From NCBI GenBank assembly GCA_024364805.1, contig CM044511.1, positions 21,080,762 through 21,129,193 of the forward strand: a stretch of 48,432 nucleotides of DNA. Reading direction: 5' to 3'. Positions 10,622 to 23,287 of this stretch are shown here, in pieces. This DNA is from Euprymna scolopes. Taxonomy: Eukaryota; Mollusca; Cephalopoda; Sepiida; Sepiolidae. The position numbers were made by a program, and so were the translations under genes. The notes under the pieces were generated by a model, which searched no databases, had not been told where the DNA came from, and was given only the letters and a program-made list of their open reading frames with translations. How positions within the stretch are numbered: position 1 is the stretch's first letter; each line of letters starts with the position of its first letter.

Positions 10622-10910
10622 CTCAGTCATTCGACCAGTTGCAATTTATGGTTCTAAATGTTAGCCAATCACAAAGGATATAAGATCTGTGTCAGTATTA
10701 CAGAGATAAAGATGCTGCATTGGATATCAGGCATTACATTAGTCAATGGCATCACCAATGACAGTATTCGCCATTGATATAGAGTGACACCCATCACCAA
10801 CAAGTTCCATGAATCTTGACTAAGATGGTATGTTTGTGTCCTGCGAGCGAAAGACAGTCTTGCCAAGATGATGTATAAGCTGACAGTTGGGGGTCAGTTA
10901 CCAAGAGAAT
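10220..10910 (+). mobile_element. LINE relic, RTE-like C-terminal part
   Basis: Conceptual translation gives stretches such as LQREPLLHA, YLTTEERV, FKYLESRI, KMLHWISGIT, LRWYVCVLRAKDSLAKMMY and LTVGGQLPR, in the order found after the RT domain of RTE-like LINEs (palm end, ...YLG..., ...RWFGHV.R..., ...G.RPRG). Many stops and frame changes. An AT microsatellite lies inside it. Confidence 0.6.
10570..10619. repeat. (AT)n microsatellite, ~50 bp
   Basis: Uninterrupted AT dinucleotide tract inside the RTE-like relic; likely length-variable. Confidence 0.95.
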
Positions 10911-11510
10911 GATGAAAAAATTGTTGGTTCAACATGCCTCACTAAAAAAATCGTTGATATATACTTCGATCACACACACACAACGATAGCAAATTGAGAA
11001 ACAAAATAACATATGTGCTATGATGCAGGATGAAATAAGGAAGAAGAATTTACATGCATTTTTATTTTCCTATATTGGTCTATTTCTATTATGTTATTTA
11101 ATGAACTAAATATTTCAAGAAAAGCATATGAAGCAATTCCTCGCAATTTCTTTGGATTATTCAGCAAGTTCGTGCATCTTTATAACAATGGTAATATGAT
11201 AAAAAATTATTCCTCTTACATTTGACATCTTATTTAACCTTAAAGTAAACCCTACATCCAAAAACAAATTGCAAAAATGAATTATTCACATTCTAAAACC
11301 CCTAACATTTGTATTATCTGGCCCTTTGTGCTATCAATTTCACATATTATTGTATGTATACAGCGATACAATTTTGGCTTTTATAATTCAAAATTTATTT
11401 CTCTTTATTTTGTTCAGTGAGAATATTTATTTTACATGCACATATGTTTTTTTGTTTGTTTTTGTTTTGTTTTTTAACTAGTTTAATACATCAATCTACT
11501 TTCCTTTTAG

Positions 11511-11582
11511 TACCAGGACCGACCACCGGATCCACTTCAACAGGAACTGCAACAACAACAACAACACCATTGATTACTACAG
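11511..11582 (+). CDS. Mucin-like gene, linker exon B2
   Basis: 72-nt phase 1-1 exon with acceptor CTTTTAG and donor GTAAAA. It encodes VPGPTTGSTSTGTATTTTT followed by PLITT. It is paralogous to B1 with a handful of substitutions, and is a Thr-rich linker likely to be O-glycosylated. Confidence 0.82.
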
Positions 11583-12103
11583 GTAAAACATAGGGGATTA
11601 ATTCGTTAATAAGATTTTTATAGTCTGGTTATAATGACCTTATTTGCAGGAATAAATTTATGCATTTATATATAACTATATAATTAAATTTCATTCATAT
11701 CTGTTTACTAGATTTAAAAACGTCATTAGTTTGATTTGGAAAATTACAAGATTTTTATATTCTAATATTTTAACGGCATGGATTACTTCAATAGAATGGC
11801 CTACGTACAATGGAACTACATGAGGGTTCACAATATCTCTAGTGAAAATTGTGTTTTGGGTTTGACACGATTCAAACATTGCTAATAGTCATTTGTATAC
11901 TACTAATAGGCAATTCAAGACAATCACATACCAATAATTAATTAGAATAAACGATATCCACTCCACATATTTACTTATATCTGTAATATCCACTATATAT
12001 ATATCCAATAGACTTCGACCCCACTACTTTCTCATTAATAGGTAATTTCTATAATATAATCTTTCAAACAAATCTAACAAGCTCTTTTTTTTTCAACTAA
12101 CAG

Positions 12104-12151
12104 TGACCACTGAAATGACCACAACATCAGGACGTACTACAACAACACCAG
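12104..12151 (+). CDS. Mucin-like gene, linker exon D3
   Basis: 48-nt phase 1-1 exon (acceptor CAACTAACAG, donor GTGAGA) encoding VTTEMTTTSGRTTTTP. It carries the apparently ancestral D acceptor that D1 has lost and a functional donor that D2 has lost. It has only one to two copies of the 7-residue unit that is amplified in D1. Confidence 0.78.
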
Positions 12152-12409
12152 GTGAGAAACAAATTTATTGATGATTTAAGGATTCACATATTAAGACATT
12201 AGATTAAAATATATATAATTCTTAGTATCATATATAAGAATTATTTTTTTCAAAATGTTAAGACAATGTCCCAATAAAATGTAAGCAAATATATCTTCTT
12301 TATTGTCTTGTCTTTGTAATATTTTACTAAAATAAAAACATTTTTTAATTGAGATTCAAGGATGAATGATGACAGATTTATTGACTAAGATATATTTTCA
12401 TGTACAATT

Positions 12410-12650
12410 GTAACGTAACCAGATTTCACCATTAAAATAACGTGCCGGTCAGAATTTTAAGCTGTGACATGAGCATGATGCCACAGTGCAGTATGTATAT
12501 ATGGGCGCAGAGATCGGAAGGAAAGAGAAAAGGAAAACAAGAAAAAAACTAATGGGAAGTTATGCTTGTCAAGCATGCGACGGGTCTTTATCTGACTCCT
12601 TTTGATAAAGAGCTAACTATATCTATGCTGTATAATGATAGCTGAATTTT
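12410..12650. other. Inserted GC-richer block in the D3-C2 intron
   Basis: Sequence from about 12410 departs from the paralogous D-C1 intron and includes a TATATATGG followed by a purine-rich stretch. It looks like an insertion of unknown class. No repeats at its ends were identified. Confidence 0.25.
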
Positions 12651-13199
12651 CTGTAAAGTTTGTTATATTAAAATTTACTGAAAAATGTCTAATGCTATTA
12701 TACTTTAAAATTGGTATATTAAATAAAATATTAAAATTATAATAGACAATAGACTAATACAAGAGAGAAAAAACTCTGCATGGTCCCATCAAAAACATGA
12801 ATGAAATATAAAAACTTACCTAGTCTAAATGGAATTGGTAATTAGGTTAATTGAGGTCACCATAACCGAGACATTTACATCTGGTTTTCTGAAAATTCTT
12901 TTGTACAGTACGCTTGTTGGAATATTACAATCTGCAATGAATTTTACCTCATCATGTTTTATGGATTGCCTCATATGCATACATTTGAACATTAAAAACT
13001 CTTCATTTGGATTATACTATTTTTCATTTCCTTGGATTTTACGATTGTGAATTTAATATTTCTTCATTGATCCTCATGACACCATGGAATATCCTTTTTT
13101 AATCTTGGCTTCTTTTAGGCTTTTCATACAAGCTTTTGAGTTTTTCAAAAGCAAAATTTATGATTCCATATTAATATTATTTTGTTTAAAAAAACATAT

Positions 13200-13755
13200 G
13201 ACCTTGGGTGCCTGGTCAGGTTTTCTCGACAACGACGAGGCTTCCCTGACCTGGCTAGTAATCAGGGATGCACTCTGAGTCGGTAAAAGACTTCAATCAG
13301 CTGGATTGGTGGATTTGTCCTTGCGTAAGCATTGCGGTGATGAAGACGAGACTTTATGTCATGTCTTCTTATACTACCACATTGTAGCGCCATTGATTGA
13401 GTTTATTACAGATCTCATGGTCTGCATACTGAATGTGTCATCTATCACACTGGAACCTATTAATGTCTGTAGCAGTTAGGTACCGACCAATGATAAGATC
13501 AAAAATATTTAATCTCGAACTTACTAGGCATTGCAAGAAGAATGTGATTTGGTCGACTCATATGAAAGTGGTCTACAGAGGCGATGCCTTCTTTCTTCTC
13601 AGTCTTGTTCAAATTTTCCGTTATTCTTTGAAAGTTTGCATTAAGGCTGACAGGGTTAGACTCTCTTCATTAAACTTTACTGAAAGGTGGGTAACTGTCG
13701 TACATGTCTACAGTGCAAGTGGAGCAAGAATTGACTGGTATTTGGACATGCCTTA
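13200..13755 (+). mobile_element. LINE relic, post-RT Cys/His region
   Basis: Frames give KHCGDEDETLCHVFLYY, which fits the zinc-binding-like tail (C-x2-C...E...HV...) of reverse transcriptases of several LINE clades. RVRLSSLNFTERWV follows further downstream. Frameshifted and with stops. Family assignment tentative. Confidence 0.4.
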
Positions 13756-14347
13756 GGCGAAAGGATATTGATACCCAGTAATAAATATGACAAAATTATA
13801 TGACAAGTTAGGTTTAGTCAAGTTTTTAAGTTTCTGCCTGTGTACATATTATTTTATTTTTGCATACAATATTTTTATGCGCCCCCCCCCCCGTTGCATA
13901 TTTTCTTATATGGATTTAAGAAGATTCTCATTGTATGTTGTTTTTATGGTGATCAATGAAGAATGTATACGCTGATGGATGTATAGTATGAATGCAGTAT
14001 TGTGGTGAAAGTAGAGTGAAAGTAGGAACTAACTAGGTTAGATTAGTTAGCATTACTCCTCTTCCCCCCATTTTGGGCCTTGTGCAAATTTTCCTAAAAT
14101 TTTTTATTGTCAAATTTAATGAAAATAAATAAGTACTCTCCACATTTATCAAAAACATTTTCACATACACACGCATATTTTAATATACATAAGAGGACAT
14201 TAAAAAATTTAAAAACTGTTCAATCTGATACATTCATAATATTATTAACTATGATATCAGAATATCTGTTCTGTAACATCTATTCTGTTAGTTTAATTAA
14301 AATATTGCTAAATGTTTAATATATTTGTTCTCTTATTCAATTTGCAG

Positions 14348-14794
14348 TTCGCTGTGAGTCTATTGAGGGTATGAGTGATATAAACATCATCCCTGATGAA
14401 TTCATTACTGGAGTACCATACACACCTGAATGTCTTGTAAGCGATGTCCGACCTAATAAACCTGGATGGATTGTACGAGTTCCAACTGAACCATTTGACC
14501 CGAAACCAACACTCACTATTAAACTGACTAATGACCCTGAAGGAGTTGAACTGAACAAGCTTGAACTCTTAGGCAATGTCAATAAAGCCACGATACTTGT
14601 ACAACGTCCAGGCTCAACAAAATTCCACAAAGTTTTTGGTGGCAGCAATGTTGGTGGAATATTCCGATTTAATAATGGTGAAAAGGCGACAGCAGTAAAG
14701 ATCATTTTGGAATCACCCCGTGTTCTCGAATCTGGAAAATCTCCAGAGAATTATAAGATCTGGGTTAAAATCGACGCTTGTTTCCATTTACCAA
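14348..14794 (+). CDS. Mucin-like gene, discoidin-like module exon C2
   Basis: 447-nt phase 1-1 exon (acceptor AATTTGCAG, donor A|GTAAGT). The 149-residue module has Cys at about positions 3, 29 and 145, the GM...IPDEFI start, PGW near residue 41, a hydrophobic K-L-T-N strand and the C-F-H-L-P end. By eye it differs from C5 at about six nucleotides and from C3 at about seven, which points to very recent duplication or conversion. Three cysteines leave one unpaired if the terminal pair closes the domain as in discoidin families. Confidence 0.9.
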
Positions 14795-14864
14795 GTAAGT
14801 TATTTTACACAAATATATTTAGTTTGATATAAGTACCAATTAATATATTTAGTGAAAATCTCAG

Positions 14865-15955
14865 ATCAGATCATATGGTGTCACTGGACGAATACTTAAC
14901 ATAATTAAATCCTTCCTAAATAAGAGAAGAATCCTCGGTGGTCATACATCTAAACAATGTGATATAAATGCAGGTGTACCTCAGAGATCGATCCTTGGAC
15001 CTTTATTATTCCTAATATTCATAAATGAACTCCCTGATAAAATTGTCTCTGAAATGGGTATATTTGCTGACGACACCATGCTCTATAACAGGCATGAGAG
15101 GAAAATGAATGAACACATATCTAAGGAAATGGCAGAGACATTAGAGGAAGACCTCCAATCTGTGGTAGAATATGAACAAAAATGGCTGGTCACATTTAAT
15201 GCTGCCAAGACTACGCTTGTTTCCTTCAATAATTACAAGACAACTTCTCTACCACCAGTAGCTACGGCTAGAGATACATTACCTGAAAGTACTTCTTTCA
15301 AACGTCTTGACTTAATATTCACAGGGGACATGAGTTAGAACAGATACATTGAGAGAATTGTCAAGGCTGCTGCGACGAAGGTGGTGTCTCTCTACCGTGC
15401 TAGAAAGTTACTTACACCTGAAAGTATCCTGTACCTCTACAAGGCCACCATTTGCCCATGTACGGCATATTTTTGTCACATTTGGGCTGGTGCATCTGCT
15501 ACTAGTCTCTCACTCCTGGACAGGGTTCCAAAGAGAGTCGCCAACCTGAACTATCATCAAAGCTTCAACGTCTGTCCCATCAACGAAATGTTGCATCTCT
15601 CTGCCTGTTCTACAAGTATTGCGATGGTGGATGCTCCGACGAACTACAAGCCCTTGCACTTCCTTGATGTAAATACGGTCAACAAACAGCCAAGTCCCAC
15701 CTCTATATAGTAGAGATCCCTAAATGTAAGAAAGCCTTCTAACAGTTTCTTCTCCAGAACTGCTAGAATTTGGAACCCCTCCAGAGTCCTAGCTTTCCCA
15801 ACTGTACTGACATGCAGAAGTTTAAGTGTAAGGTGAACAGACATCTTGTTGCTCAACTGCCTACATAGTATCCCTGCAACTTAGATCACTGATAGTAGCC
15901 TCTACATCAAAGTGGCACTGTGCCTTGTTTGGGGTGAAAATGTAATGAAATATAT
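14865..15955 (+). mobile_element. Jockey/CR1-like LINE, 5'-truncated
   Basis: Open from about 14868 to an in-frame TAG at 15336, encoding the RT core: GVPQRSILGPLLF (from 14973) and FADDTMLY (FADD at 15063-15074). After the TAG the same frame goes on with KLLTPESILYLYKAT, CHIWAGAS and LSLLDRVPKRVANL, then needs a frame change. The 3' end (GCCTTGTTTGGGGTGAAAAT then GTAATGAAA) matches that of the copy at 46478-47130, fixing the family's 3' terminus near 15950. Inserted in the C2-A2 intron. Confidence 0.8.
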
Positions 15956-16172
15956 AATTATAGAATTAAGAAAAGATAGATAAAAATATGACATACAAAT
16001 TATTAAAAGAAGTTTTTTATTCAAATTATATAATTTTTTACTCTATCATAAAATTATTTTACAGAAACTTAAAAAATAATGAACCATGTAGTATTTGAAT
16101 TTCTATGACTAAAAAGTGTTTGAAACAATTTCTTTAATAATGCGATAATTTTAACTCTATATTCCTCTTCAG

Positions 16173-16211
16173 CATCTCCAATAACATCTACTCAGAAAAC
16201 TACCACACCAT
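16173..16211 (+). CDS. Mucin-like gene, linker exon A2
   Basis: 39-nt phase 1-1 exon (acceptor CTCTTCAG, donor GTAAGT) encoding TSPITSTQKTTTP plus one base. It is one codon shorter than A0 and A1. Its last base is T where A3 and A4 have C, so the residue completed by the next exon would be Phe rather than Leu. It splices directly toward C3; no B or D exon is visible in between. Confidence 0.82.
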
Positions 16212-16922
16212 GTAAGTGGATTTATATTTAAGAATATTGTTTTTATTTTTCATAATTAATTGATAGCTTGTATTGTACTATTCCAAATAAAATATCCGTA
16301 TGTACGTTTTATTTATTTAAAATAAATCTTTTTGTCCATAAATTACCTATACAATATTCTATTACAAAATGAAAATAAAATCTGACAAAATGTTTATTAA
16401 ATTAACTAAAACTCGGTTAAAGATGAATTTTATAAGGCTGTAACACTGTAAAAATATGAACCCTGCATAAATTGAGGAAATCAGTGATAGACGAGGTGAT
16501 AAAACAACACAAAATACATTACAATAAGATCTCACAGCCAGCACCCACAACTAAAGACAAGATCAATGCTGAAGAGAAGATTTTATTCCTGAAAATTGAA
16601 ATGAAATTTTAACATTGCATTGGAAGATCTTACTACACTTACGTAACAATGTTTCTCAAAAAGAAAATTATTTATTATTGGCCTTGTTTGCAGACGCTAT
16701 GTTTTTAAGTATTAAAGCGTGTTAGCAACCAATAATGAAAATTAAAAAAAAAAATTTTTTAAACATTTCTGAAGAGGATATTTTATTTCAGAAAATTTAA
16801 ATGAAGTTATTTTTTAATTGCCTTCCAATGACTTCTATGCTTCTATGCTTTCATTCATTTCATTTTTGCAATGCTGATATCAATATTTATTTTAAATATT
16901 AAAATGTTAATAAAACCGAATG

Positions 16923-17138
16923 AATGCGTCTTTTTTTTTTTTCAGTAAATGTACATATTGTTTATTTAATTACAAATTTTCGGTTTCTAAGAAACCTTTT
17001 TAACTTGTATTTTTTTCGACTTTGTTTGAAGAAAAAGAAAAAAAACTTCAAATATCCCTACTTGAAAAAGGTTTCTTTGAAAACCGAAAAATTGTAATTA
17101 AATAAACAATATGTTCATTTATTTAAAAGAAACGCATT
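16923..17138. mobile_element. Foldback/MITE with ~85-bp inverted arms
   Basis: Left arm from AATGCGTC (16923) through AACCTTTTTAACTTG pairs with the right arm ending AACGCATT (17138); shared core ATTGTTTATTTAATTACAA and CGGTTTC...GAAACC. It has no coding capacity and is too short for a transposase. It lies in the A2-C3 intron. Confidence 0.7.
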
Positions 17139-17400
17139 TGTTTGGCTTTATTAACACTTATATTGCTCAAATGCTTTTAACAAGGAAATATTACTTTGTA
17201 TTAATTTTGTTAAAACAAATGCGTGTGTGTATGTGTGTGTGTGTGATTTTAATATTCATGATAAAATATAAATAATTCAAACCTGTTGAATTCATAATAT
17301 TATTAACTATCAGAATACCTGTTCTGTAACGTCTATTTTGTTTGTTTAATTATAAAATTGCTAAATATTTAATATATTTGTTCTCTTATTCAATTTGCAG

Positions 17401-17847
17401 TTCGCTGTGAGCCTATTGAGGGTATGAGTGATATAAACATCATCCCTGATGAATTCATTACTGGAGTACCATACACACCTGAATGTCTTGTAAGCGATGT
17501 CCGACCTAATAAACCAGGATGGATTGTACGAGTTCCAACTGAACCATTTGACCCGAAACCAACACTCACTATTAAACTGACTAATGACCCTGAAGGAGTT
17601 GAACTGAACAAGCTTGAACTCTTAGGCAATGTCAATAAAGCCACGATACTTGTACAACGTCCAGGCTCAACAAAATTCCACAAAGTTTTTGGCGGCAGCA
17701 ATGTTGGTGGAATATTCCGATTTAATAATGGTGAAAAGGCGACAGCAATAAAGATCATTTTGGAATCACCCAGTATTCTTGAATCTGGAAAATCTCCAGA
17801 GAATTATAAGATCTGGGTTAAAATCGACGCTTGTTTCCATTTACCAA
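17401..17847 (+). CDS. Mucin-like gene, discoidin-like module exon C3
   Basis: 447-nt phase 1-1 exon, acceptor AATTTGCAG, donor A|GTAAGT. It is almost identical to C2 and C5; the visible coding changes are Ser to Pro just after the first Cys-Glu, and Val to Ile late in the module. The preceding ~110 intron bases are shared with the introns ahead of C2, C4 and C5, so the duplication unit included intron sequence. Confidence 0.9.
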
Positions 17848-18334
17848 GTAAGTTATTTTACACAAATATATTTAGCCTGATATACGACCATGCATTTATT
17901 AGAAGTTATTAATGCAGATATATTAATAGTTTGATATAAAACCAAATAATATATTAAGTTAAAGGCTGCATGTGGTGTTCAATTCATGCTTTTGTTAGTT
18001 TAGTGAGTTAGTTTATTTTTCATTGAATGCTGATATTTTTAAGCATCATGCTTAAAAATATCAGCATTCAATGAAATTTGATTTCATGTTATTTTTAATA
18101 ATATAGTCACAAGTAAGTGTACTCATAACGATAATATTCACATAAATGTACTAATAATTACAGAATTAAGAAAAGATAGATAAAAATATAACATACAAAT
18201 TATTAAAAGAAATTTTTTAATCAAATTATTTAATTTTTAACTTTATCATAAAATTGACTTTGTATGACTAATAAATAATGCCTGAAACAATTTCTCTAAT
18301 AATACTGTAATTTTAACCATTTATTTCTTTTCAG
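17848..18334. other. Intron C3-A3 with perfect palindrome
   Basis: Ordinary paralogous intron except for a perfect 29-base inverted repeat at 18018-18046 and 18048-18076 around a single base. The corresponding intron after C4 (about 26930) keeps only a right-arm-like sequence. Confidence 0.85.
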
Positions 18335-18373
18335 CATCTCCAATAACATCTACTCAGAAAACTACCACACCAC
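18335..18373 (+). CDS. Mucin-like gene, linker exon A3
   Basis: 39-nt phase 1-1 exon (acceptor CTTTTCAG, donor GTAAGT) encoding TSPITSTQKTTTP. The downstream intron is enlarged to about 7.4 kb by a nested stack of transposable elements (18466-25520), so efficient splicing to C4 has to span that insertion. Confidence 0.82.
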
Positions 18374-18955
18374 GTAAGTGGATTTATATTTAAGAACATT
18401 CTTTGATTTTTCAAGATTTATTAATAGTTTGTAGTGTACATTTTCAAATAAAATATCCTTACATATGTCGTTGGGGGGGGGGTTAATTCGATAGGATAGT
18501 TATGATACAAAATGGATAAAAAAGAACAGCTAAAAAATACAGGCTTATATTATTTTAATTATTTTTATTATTATTTACAGTTCATGGGAGAATATAGTAT
18601 TATCAGTGTAATTGTGTAGTGGGCTCTATAGGTCTAGTCTCTGTGGAGCCTTTATGCATCTGCAAGATCTTCTCGGCTTGAGGGTAGATATACAGGATCC
18701 ATTGGCATGTAATTCACTAGTTGGCTGCATTGTATGTGTAGGTGATGTCTGGCTCTCAGACCCCTTCCTCTGACTAAAGTCTGGGAATGACCTGCTCTGA
18801 AATGTGTGTGTGGGTGTGTGTGTAGTTTTGGGATACTGCTGATGTGTGGTTCCCTTTATGATGCACTTACTTTAGATGCATGTGGTTGGTCAGATCTGCC
18901 CTCAAGTATCGAGCTTTTTTTGGTTTGATGAATTGTCTATTCCTTCGGTAGATGT

Positions 18956-19289
18956 TGTAATACTCACCAGAGTAGTAAGCGTCCACGTATTTGTGCATTG
19001 TGTGGATGTGCATGCGAGTGATGGCATGACGGTGGAGGGGTGGACTTGCCGCAGGGAAGTGTTGGGTGGGAAAAGAGAAAAAAAGATGGCGCCTGGTGTT
19101 TTATAAACTGTGGTCTCACGAGATCGCGAGATTATGAGAAAACAGAGGGCACACACGCAAATGAGACAGAGTGAAAAACTGCATAAAAAGCAAGCTTGAG
19201 TGAGAGGAGGGGACAGTGTCGTTTACAGTCATGAGGTTATTGTGTTGCTATTGCGAGCATTGATGACGATTGAAGTTGAATTCGATACA
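18956..19289 (+). repeat. 5' LTR of the inner gypsy-like element
   Basis: 334 bp, starts TGTAATACTC and ends ATTCGATACA, with a TATAAA-like box near 19100. It matches 22962-23287 end to end. Confidence 0.88.
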
Positions 19290-22200
19290 AGCAAGCTATC
19301 TCGGCTATTGCTGTGAAAAATGACTGACTCAAAGTTTGATCAGAAACTGATTCCAGAGTTTGATGGGTTGAGAGGGTCGAGTTGACCTGCAATCTCTGTG
19401 AGGTAAAGAGAGTGCACACTGTGATTCCCCTTAGATTGGCTGGGGACGCTCTGAGTGTGTATCAGCAACTTAGTGCCAACGAGAAGGCTGATGTGACCGC
19501 TATAAAAAATACGCTGTGCAAGGCATTTACAATGGATCCTTGCACGGCTTATGAAAGATTCGCCTCCAGGAAGCGCATGCCGGGAGAAACCATGGATGTG
19601 TTCTTTGTGGAATTGAAGAAACTTGCTGTGCTGTTTGGCAATGGAGTGCCGAAGAAAACATTGGCATATGCATTTGTGGCCAGCCTTCCCACCCGTGTTA
19701 AGCAATTGTTGAGAGCCTCTACCAGTATGTCCGCAACGCCTATGGAGCACTTCATGGAATGCGCTCGGGCTATCATCAGTCAGTTGTGATGGTGACAAAG
19801 GCAGCCCAGTATGAAGCCAGGGAGATTCCCAGTCTGAGCCTCATGACTAATGGAAGATGTTACTGCTGTGGTCAGCGATGTCATTTTGCGAGAAGCTGTA
19901 CTGACAAAGGGCGGGGGTGACTGCACTGCTTCCAATGTGGTGGCATAGGGCACCTAGCCTAAAACTGTGCAGGAAATGCATCAGGGGGCAGGATGTCTGC
20001 ACCACCCTGCTCCCCAGATAAGATCTAAGTGACGCGCAACCTACGATAACTGTGTACGTGAAGCGAGTTCCCTGCTCATCTCTTCTCAACTCCGGCTGCT
20101 CACATACCATCATGAGTATCAGATTGTGTCGGACCTGGACTAAAAGGAACATTAAAGTCACCACAATAGGTGGCGAGACACAAGCATGCTGTGGAGACAG
20201 AACCGTGAAGGTCCACACAAACTCTGGTGTGGCCGTGGAAATTAATGTGCTGGTGATGCGAGGGGATTTGCTTGGGTTTGACGTACTGCTGGGCTATGAT
20301 GCTATCAAGGCACTGGGGGGAGTGATCATTGAAAGAGATGGGAGCGTGCGCTTTTTAAAAAACCTGGTATGTGCTGCAATCCACATCGATCACCCTGACT
20401 TTAAGGTAGGCTATGACTATGGCCAGCAGGCCTGGACTGCATCATGGAAGTGGACCGAGGGAAGGGCACCAACTGAATTAAAGAATCACATCGCAGACTA
20501 TCCTATACCTGATGAGGCTTGTGATGAGTACAAGCAAGACCTTGAAGTGTGGATCCGAGATGGATGGCTGATCCCCTACTCCAAGAAGCTTGGTCCGCCC
20601 AAGGGTCTGATACCCTTAATGGTAGTTATCCAGCATAACAAGTCAAAAGTAAGACCAGTGCTGGATTATGAGCTCAACCAGTACATTGAGGCTTACACAG
20701 CCAATGCTGACGTGTGCACCAGCAAACTGAGGAAATGGCGCCAGAAGGGCTCCAATGTGTCAATATTAGACTTGCGGAAGGCCTATTTGCAGGTGTGAGT
20801 AGATAAGACGCTGTGGCCATTCCAGACAGTGTGGTTTCGGGGTCAGAGATACTGCCTTACTCGACTTGGCTTTGGGCTGAATGTGGCACCACAGATCATG
20901 AAGACCATTCTGAATGTGGTGTTGTCTCAAGAAAAGACCATTGAGGACGCAACATCAGCCTACATTGACGATGTGTACATCAATGAGGACATAAAATCTG
21001 CTCAGTTTGGTCTGCAGTGCAAGAATCCTGAACATCTGAGGGATGGAGCGTGCATATTGGGATTAGACGTCTGTGAGGAAGACAGCACCCTATGATAGAG
21101 GCATGGCAATGGGATTCCAGGCATCCCTGACGTTGTTACGAGGCGAACCGTTTTTTCCTGGTGTGGGAAACTTGTTGGACACTTACCGGCCTGTGGCTGG
21201 CTCCGTGTAGCTGTGGGTGTTATCAAATGCAGAGCGAATTTGGTAATCACAGGTTGGGAAGATGTGCTTGACGATGCTCTTCTAACTCTGATGGTAACTG
21301 AGACCCTGGAGAGAGTCAACAAGGAAGACCCTACCTGTGGAAAATGGTGTGTTGATGCAGACCACATAAATGTGTGGGTTGATGCTAGTTCATTGGCATT
21401 GGGAGTCGCATTAGAGCAAGGAGGGAATGTGTTTAAAGACGCATGTTGGCTGCGACCCATGAGTGATGCTCAGCACATCAACTTAGCAGAGCTGGACGCT
21501 GTTGTAAAGGGAATAAATCTCGCACTTCAATGGCAATCAAAACTGCACCTGTACACAGATTCTCTCTGCGTCTACCACTGCGTGTCTGACACGCTTTCAG
21601 GATGGACAAGAATCCGCACTAAGGCAGCCAGCGAGATGTTGATCCAGTGAAGGCTAGACATGCTGAAGAATCTGATCTCTGAGTATGGACTATCAGTAGG
21701 GGTAACGCTGGTAACATCACATTGTAATCGTGCCGACCAACTAACCCGTGTACCTCACAGATGGTATGGAGCTGTGAAGATGGGTGTGGAGCACACTGCT
21801 CAATCTCGTGCAGTTGCAATTGGCGCGATTAGTCCATGTCATATACAGATGATTCATGCACAGAGCGGACATCCAGGTAGCAAGAGAACAGTGTATTTTG
21901 CGAGGCGTGTGGACCTAGCAGTGACAAAGGCAGATGTCAGGCAGATTGTCAGGCACTGTGAGACGTGTCAGTCTATTGATCCTGCACTAGAGCAATGGCG
22001 AAAAGGATGATTGGACGTCAAGAAGGTGTGACAGCAGGTGGCGATGGACATTACTCATTACAGTGGTAAACCCTTTCTAACTCTTATCGATTGTGGACCC
22101 ACACATTTTGCAGTATGGCGACACATGATTAGACAGGACTCGGCAAGTGGTGTTTGCATTTTGTCATCCATCTTTTTTGAGCGGGGTGCGCCGGAAGAGA

Positions 22201-22789
22201 TCTTGACGGATAACGATACTGGTTTTTGCGACCAATAAGTTTGGCAGCTGTTAGATGAATGGGGCGTCCAACTACGGCTGTGATGCGCTCATGTGCCATC
22301 AGGAAATGGCATTGCTGAGAGGAGCCATTATAGCATTAAGAGAATTGCTGCCAGAAAGCAATGTACCATTATGGAGGCCACGTATTGGTATAACGTCATG
22401 CCAAAGGATGGGAAATTACCTACAACAGTGCCGGCCAATGCCATATACAGATATCGTGTTAGACTAAAGGGAATTGATGCTGCACAGCCAGTCAACCAGA
22501 AAAAGACATGCCAAATATGAGATAGGGGATCCAGTTTGGGTGAGACCACCTGGAAACCAGTGCACCACCAAATTCAAGCGAGGACAAATCTCTGGGGTAA
22601 TCAGCCAGCAGTCGGTCATAGTTGACTGAACCCCGCGCCATGTGCGTGATCTTTGCCCGGCTTCTGAGGTGCATCATACAACTACAGAGGAGAGCAATGA
22701 ATCGTCAAGTTATCAGCTACTGATGAACAAAATCAACAGACCAGAGAGTGATGATTACAGTTCATCTGATGCAGTGAAAACAGAATCAG

Positions 22790-22880
22790 AACCAGACCCG
22801 AAACCAGAACCAGAATCTTAATCTGAATCAGAATCAAAACCAGAGCCAGAACCAGAACCGGAATCAGAACCAGAACCTAT
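22790..22880 (+). repeat. Pro/Glu-encoding hexamer repeat inside the gypsy-like element
   Basis: Imperfect run of CCAGAA / TCAGAA-type hexamers near the end of the coding part of the element, giving a P-E / S-E-rich tail. Confidence 0.7.
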
Positions 22881-22961
22881 GAACGTGCCCCTTCGCAGAA
22901 GTAAGCGGACTAGGAAACCAACCCTGCAGTGCACTCTGTGTGATCATCAGATCAGGGGGAG

Positions 22962-23287
22962 TGTAATACTCACCAGAGTAGTAAGCGTCCATGTATTTGT
23001 GCATTGTGTGGATGTGCATGTGAGTGGTGGCGGCGTGACGGAGGAAGGGTGGACTTGCCGCAGGGAAGTGCTGGGTGGGAAAAGAGAAAAAAGATGGCGC
23101 CTGGTGTTTTATAAACTATGGTCTTGCGAGATCATGAGAAAACAGAGGGCACACATGCAAATGAGACGGTGAAAAACTGCATAAAAAGCAAGCTTGAGTT
23201 AGAGGAGGGGACAGTGTAGTTTACAGTCACAAGGTTATTGTGTTACTATTGCGAGCATTGGTGACAATTGAAGTTGAATTCGATACA
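22962..23287 (+). repeat. 3' LTR of the inner gypsy-like element
   Basis: 326 bp with the same ends as the 5' LTR and a few small length differences. It is preceded by an AG-rich polypurine tract and followed by the GATGT duplication. Confidence 0.88.

Larger units (their letters stand above)
18956..23287 (+). mobile_element. Ty3/gypsy-like LTR retrotransposon (inner layer, broken)
   Basis: A 4.3-kb fossil with 5' LTR 18956-19289 and 3' LTR 22962-23287 (TG...CA ends), a 5-bp duplication GATGT at 18951-18955 and 23288-23292, and a purine-rich tract just before the 3' LTR. Parts in order are gag-like (about 19320-19800), zinc-knuckle-like (about 19860-19975), protease-like (about 20060-20180), reverse transcriptase with YIDD (about 20440-21090), RNase H (about 21330-21600) and integrase (about 21780-22620). 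RT before integrase is the Ty3/gypsy order. The coding region is interrupted at roughly eight to ten places. The LTRs differ by about 5-7% by eye, so it is neither very recent nor ancient. Confidence 0.85.

Noticed and set aside
14337-14705. Minus-strand open frames of ~122 codons at 14337, 17390 and 28134, and similar at 8176 and 25729
   Set aside because: They are antisense shadows of the C-module exons; their similarity to each other comes from exon duplication.
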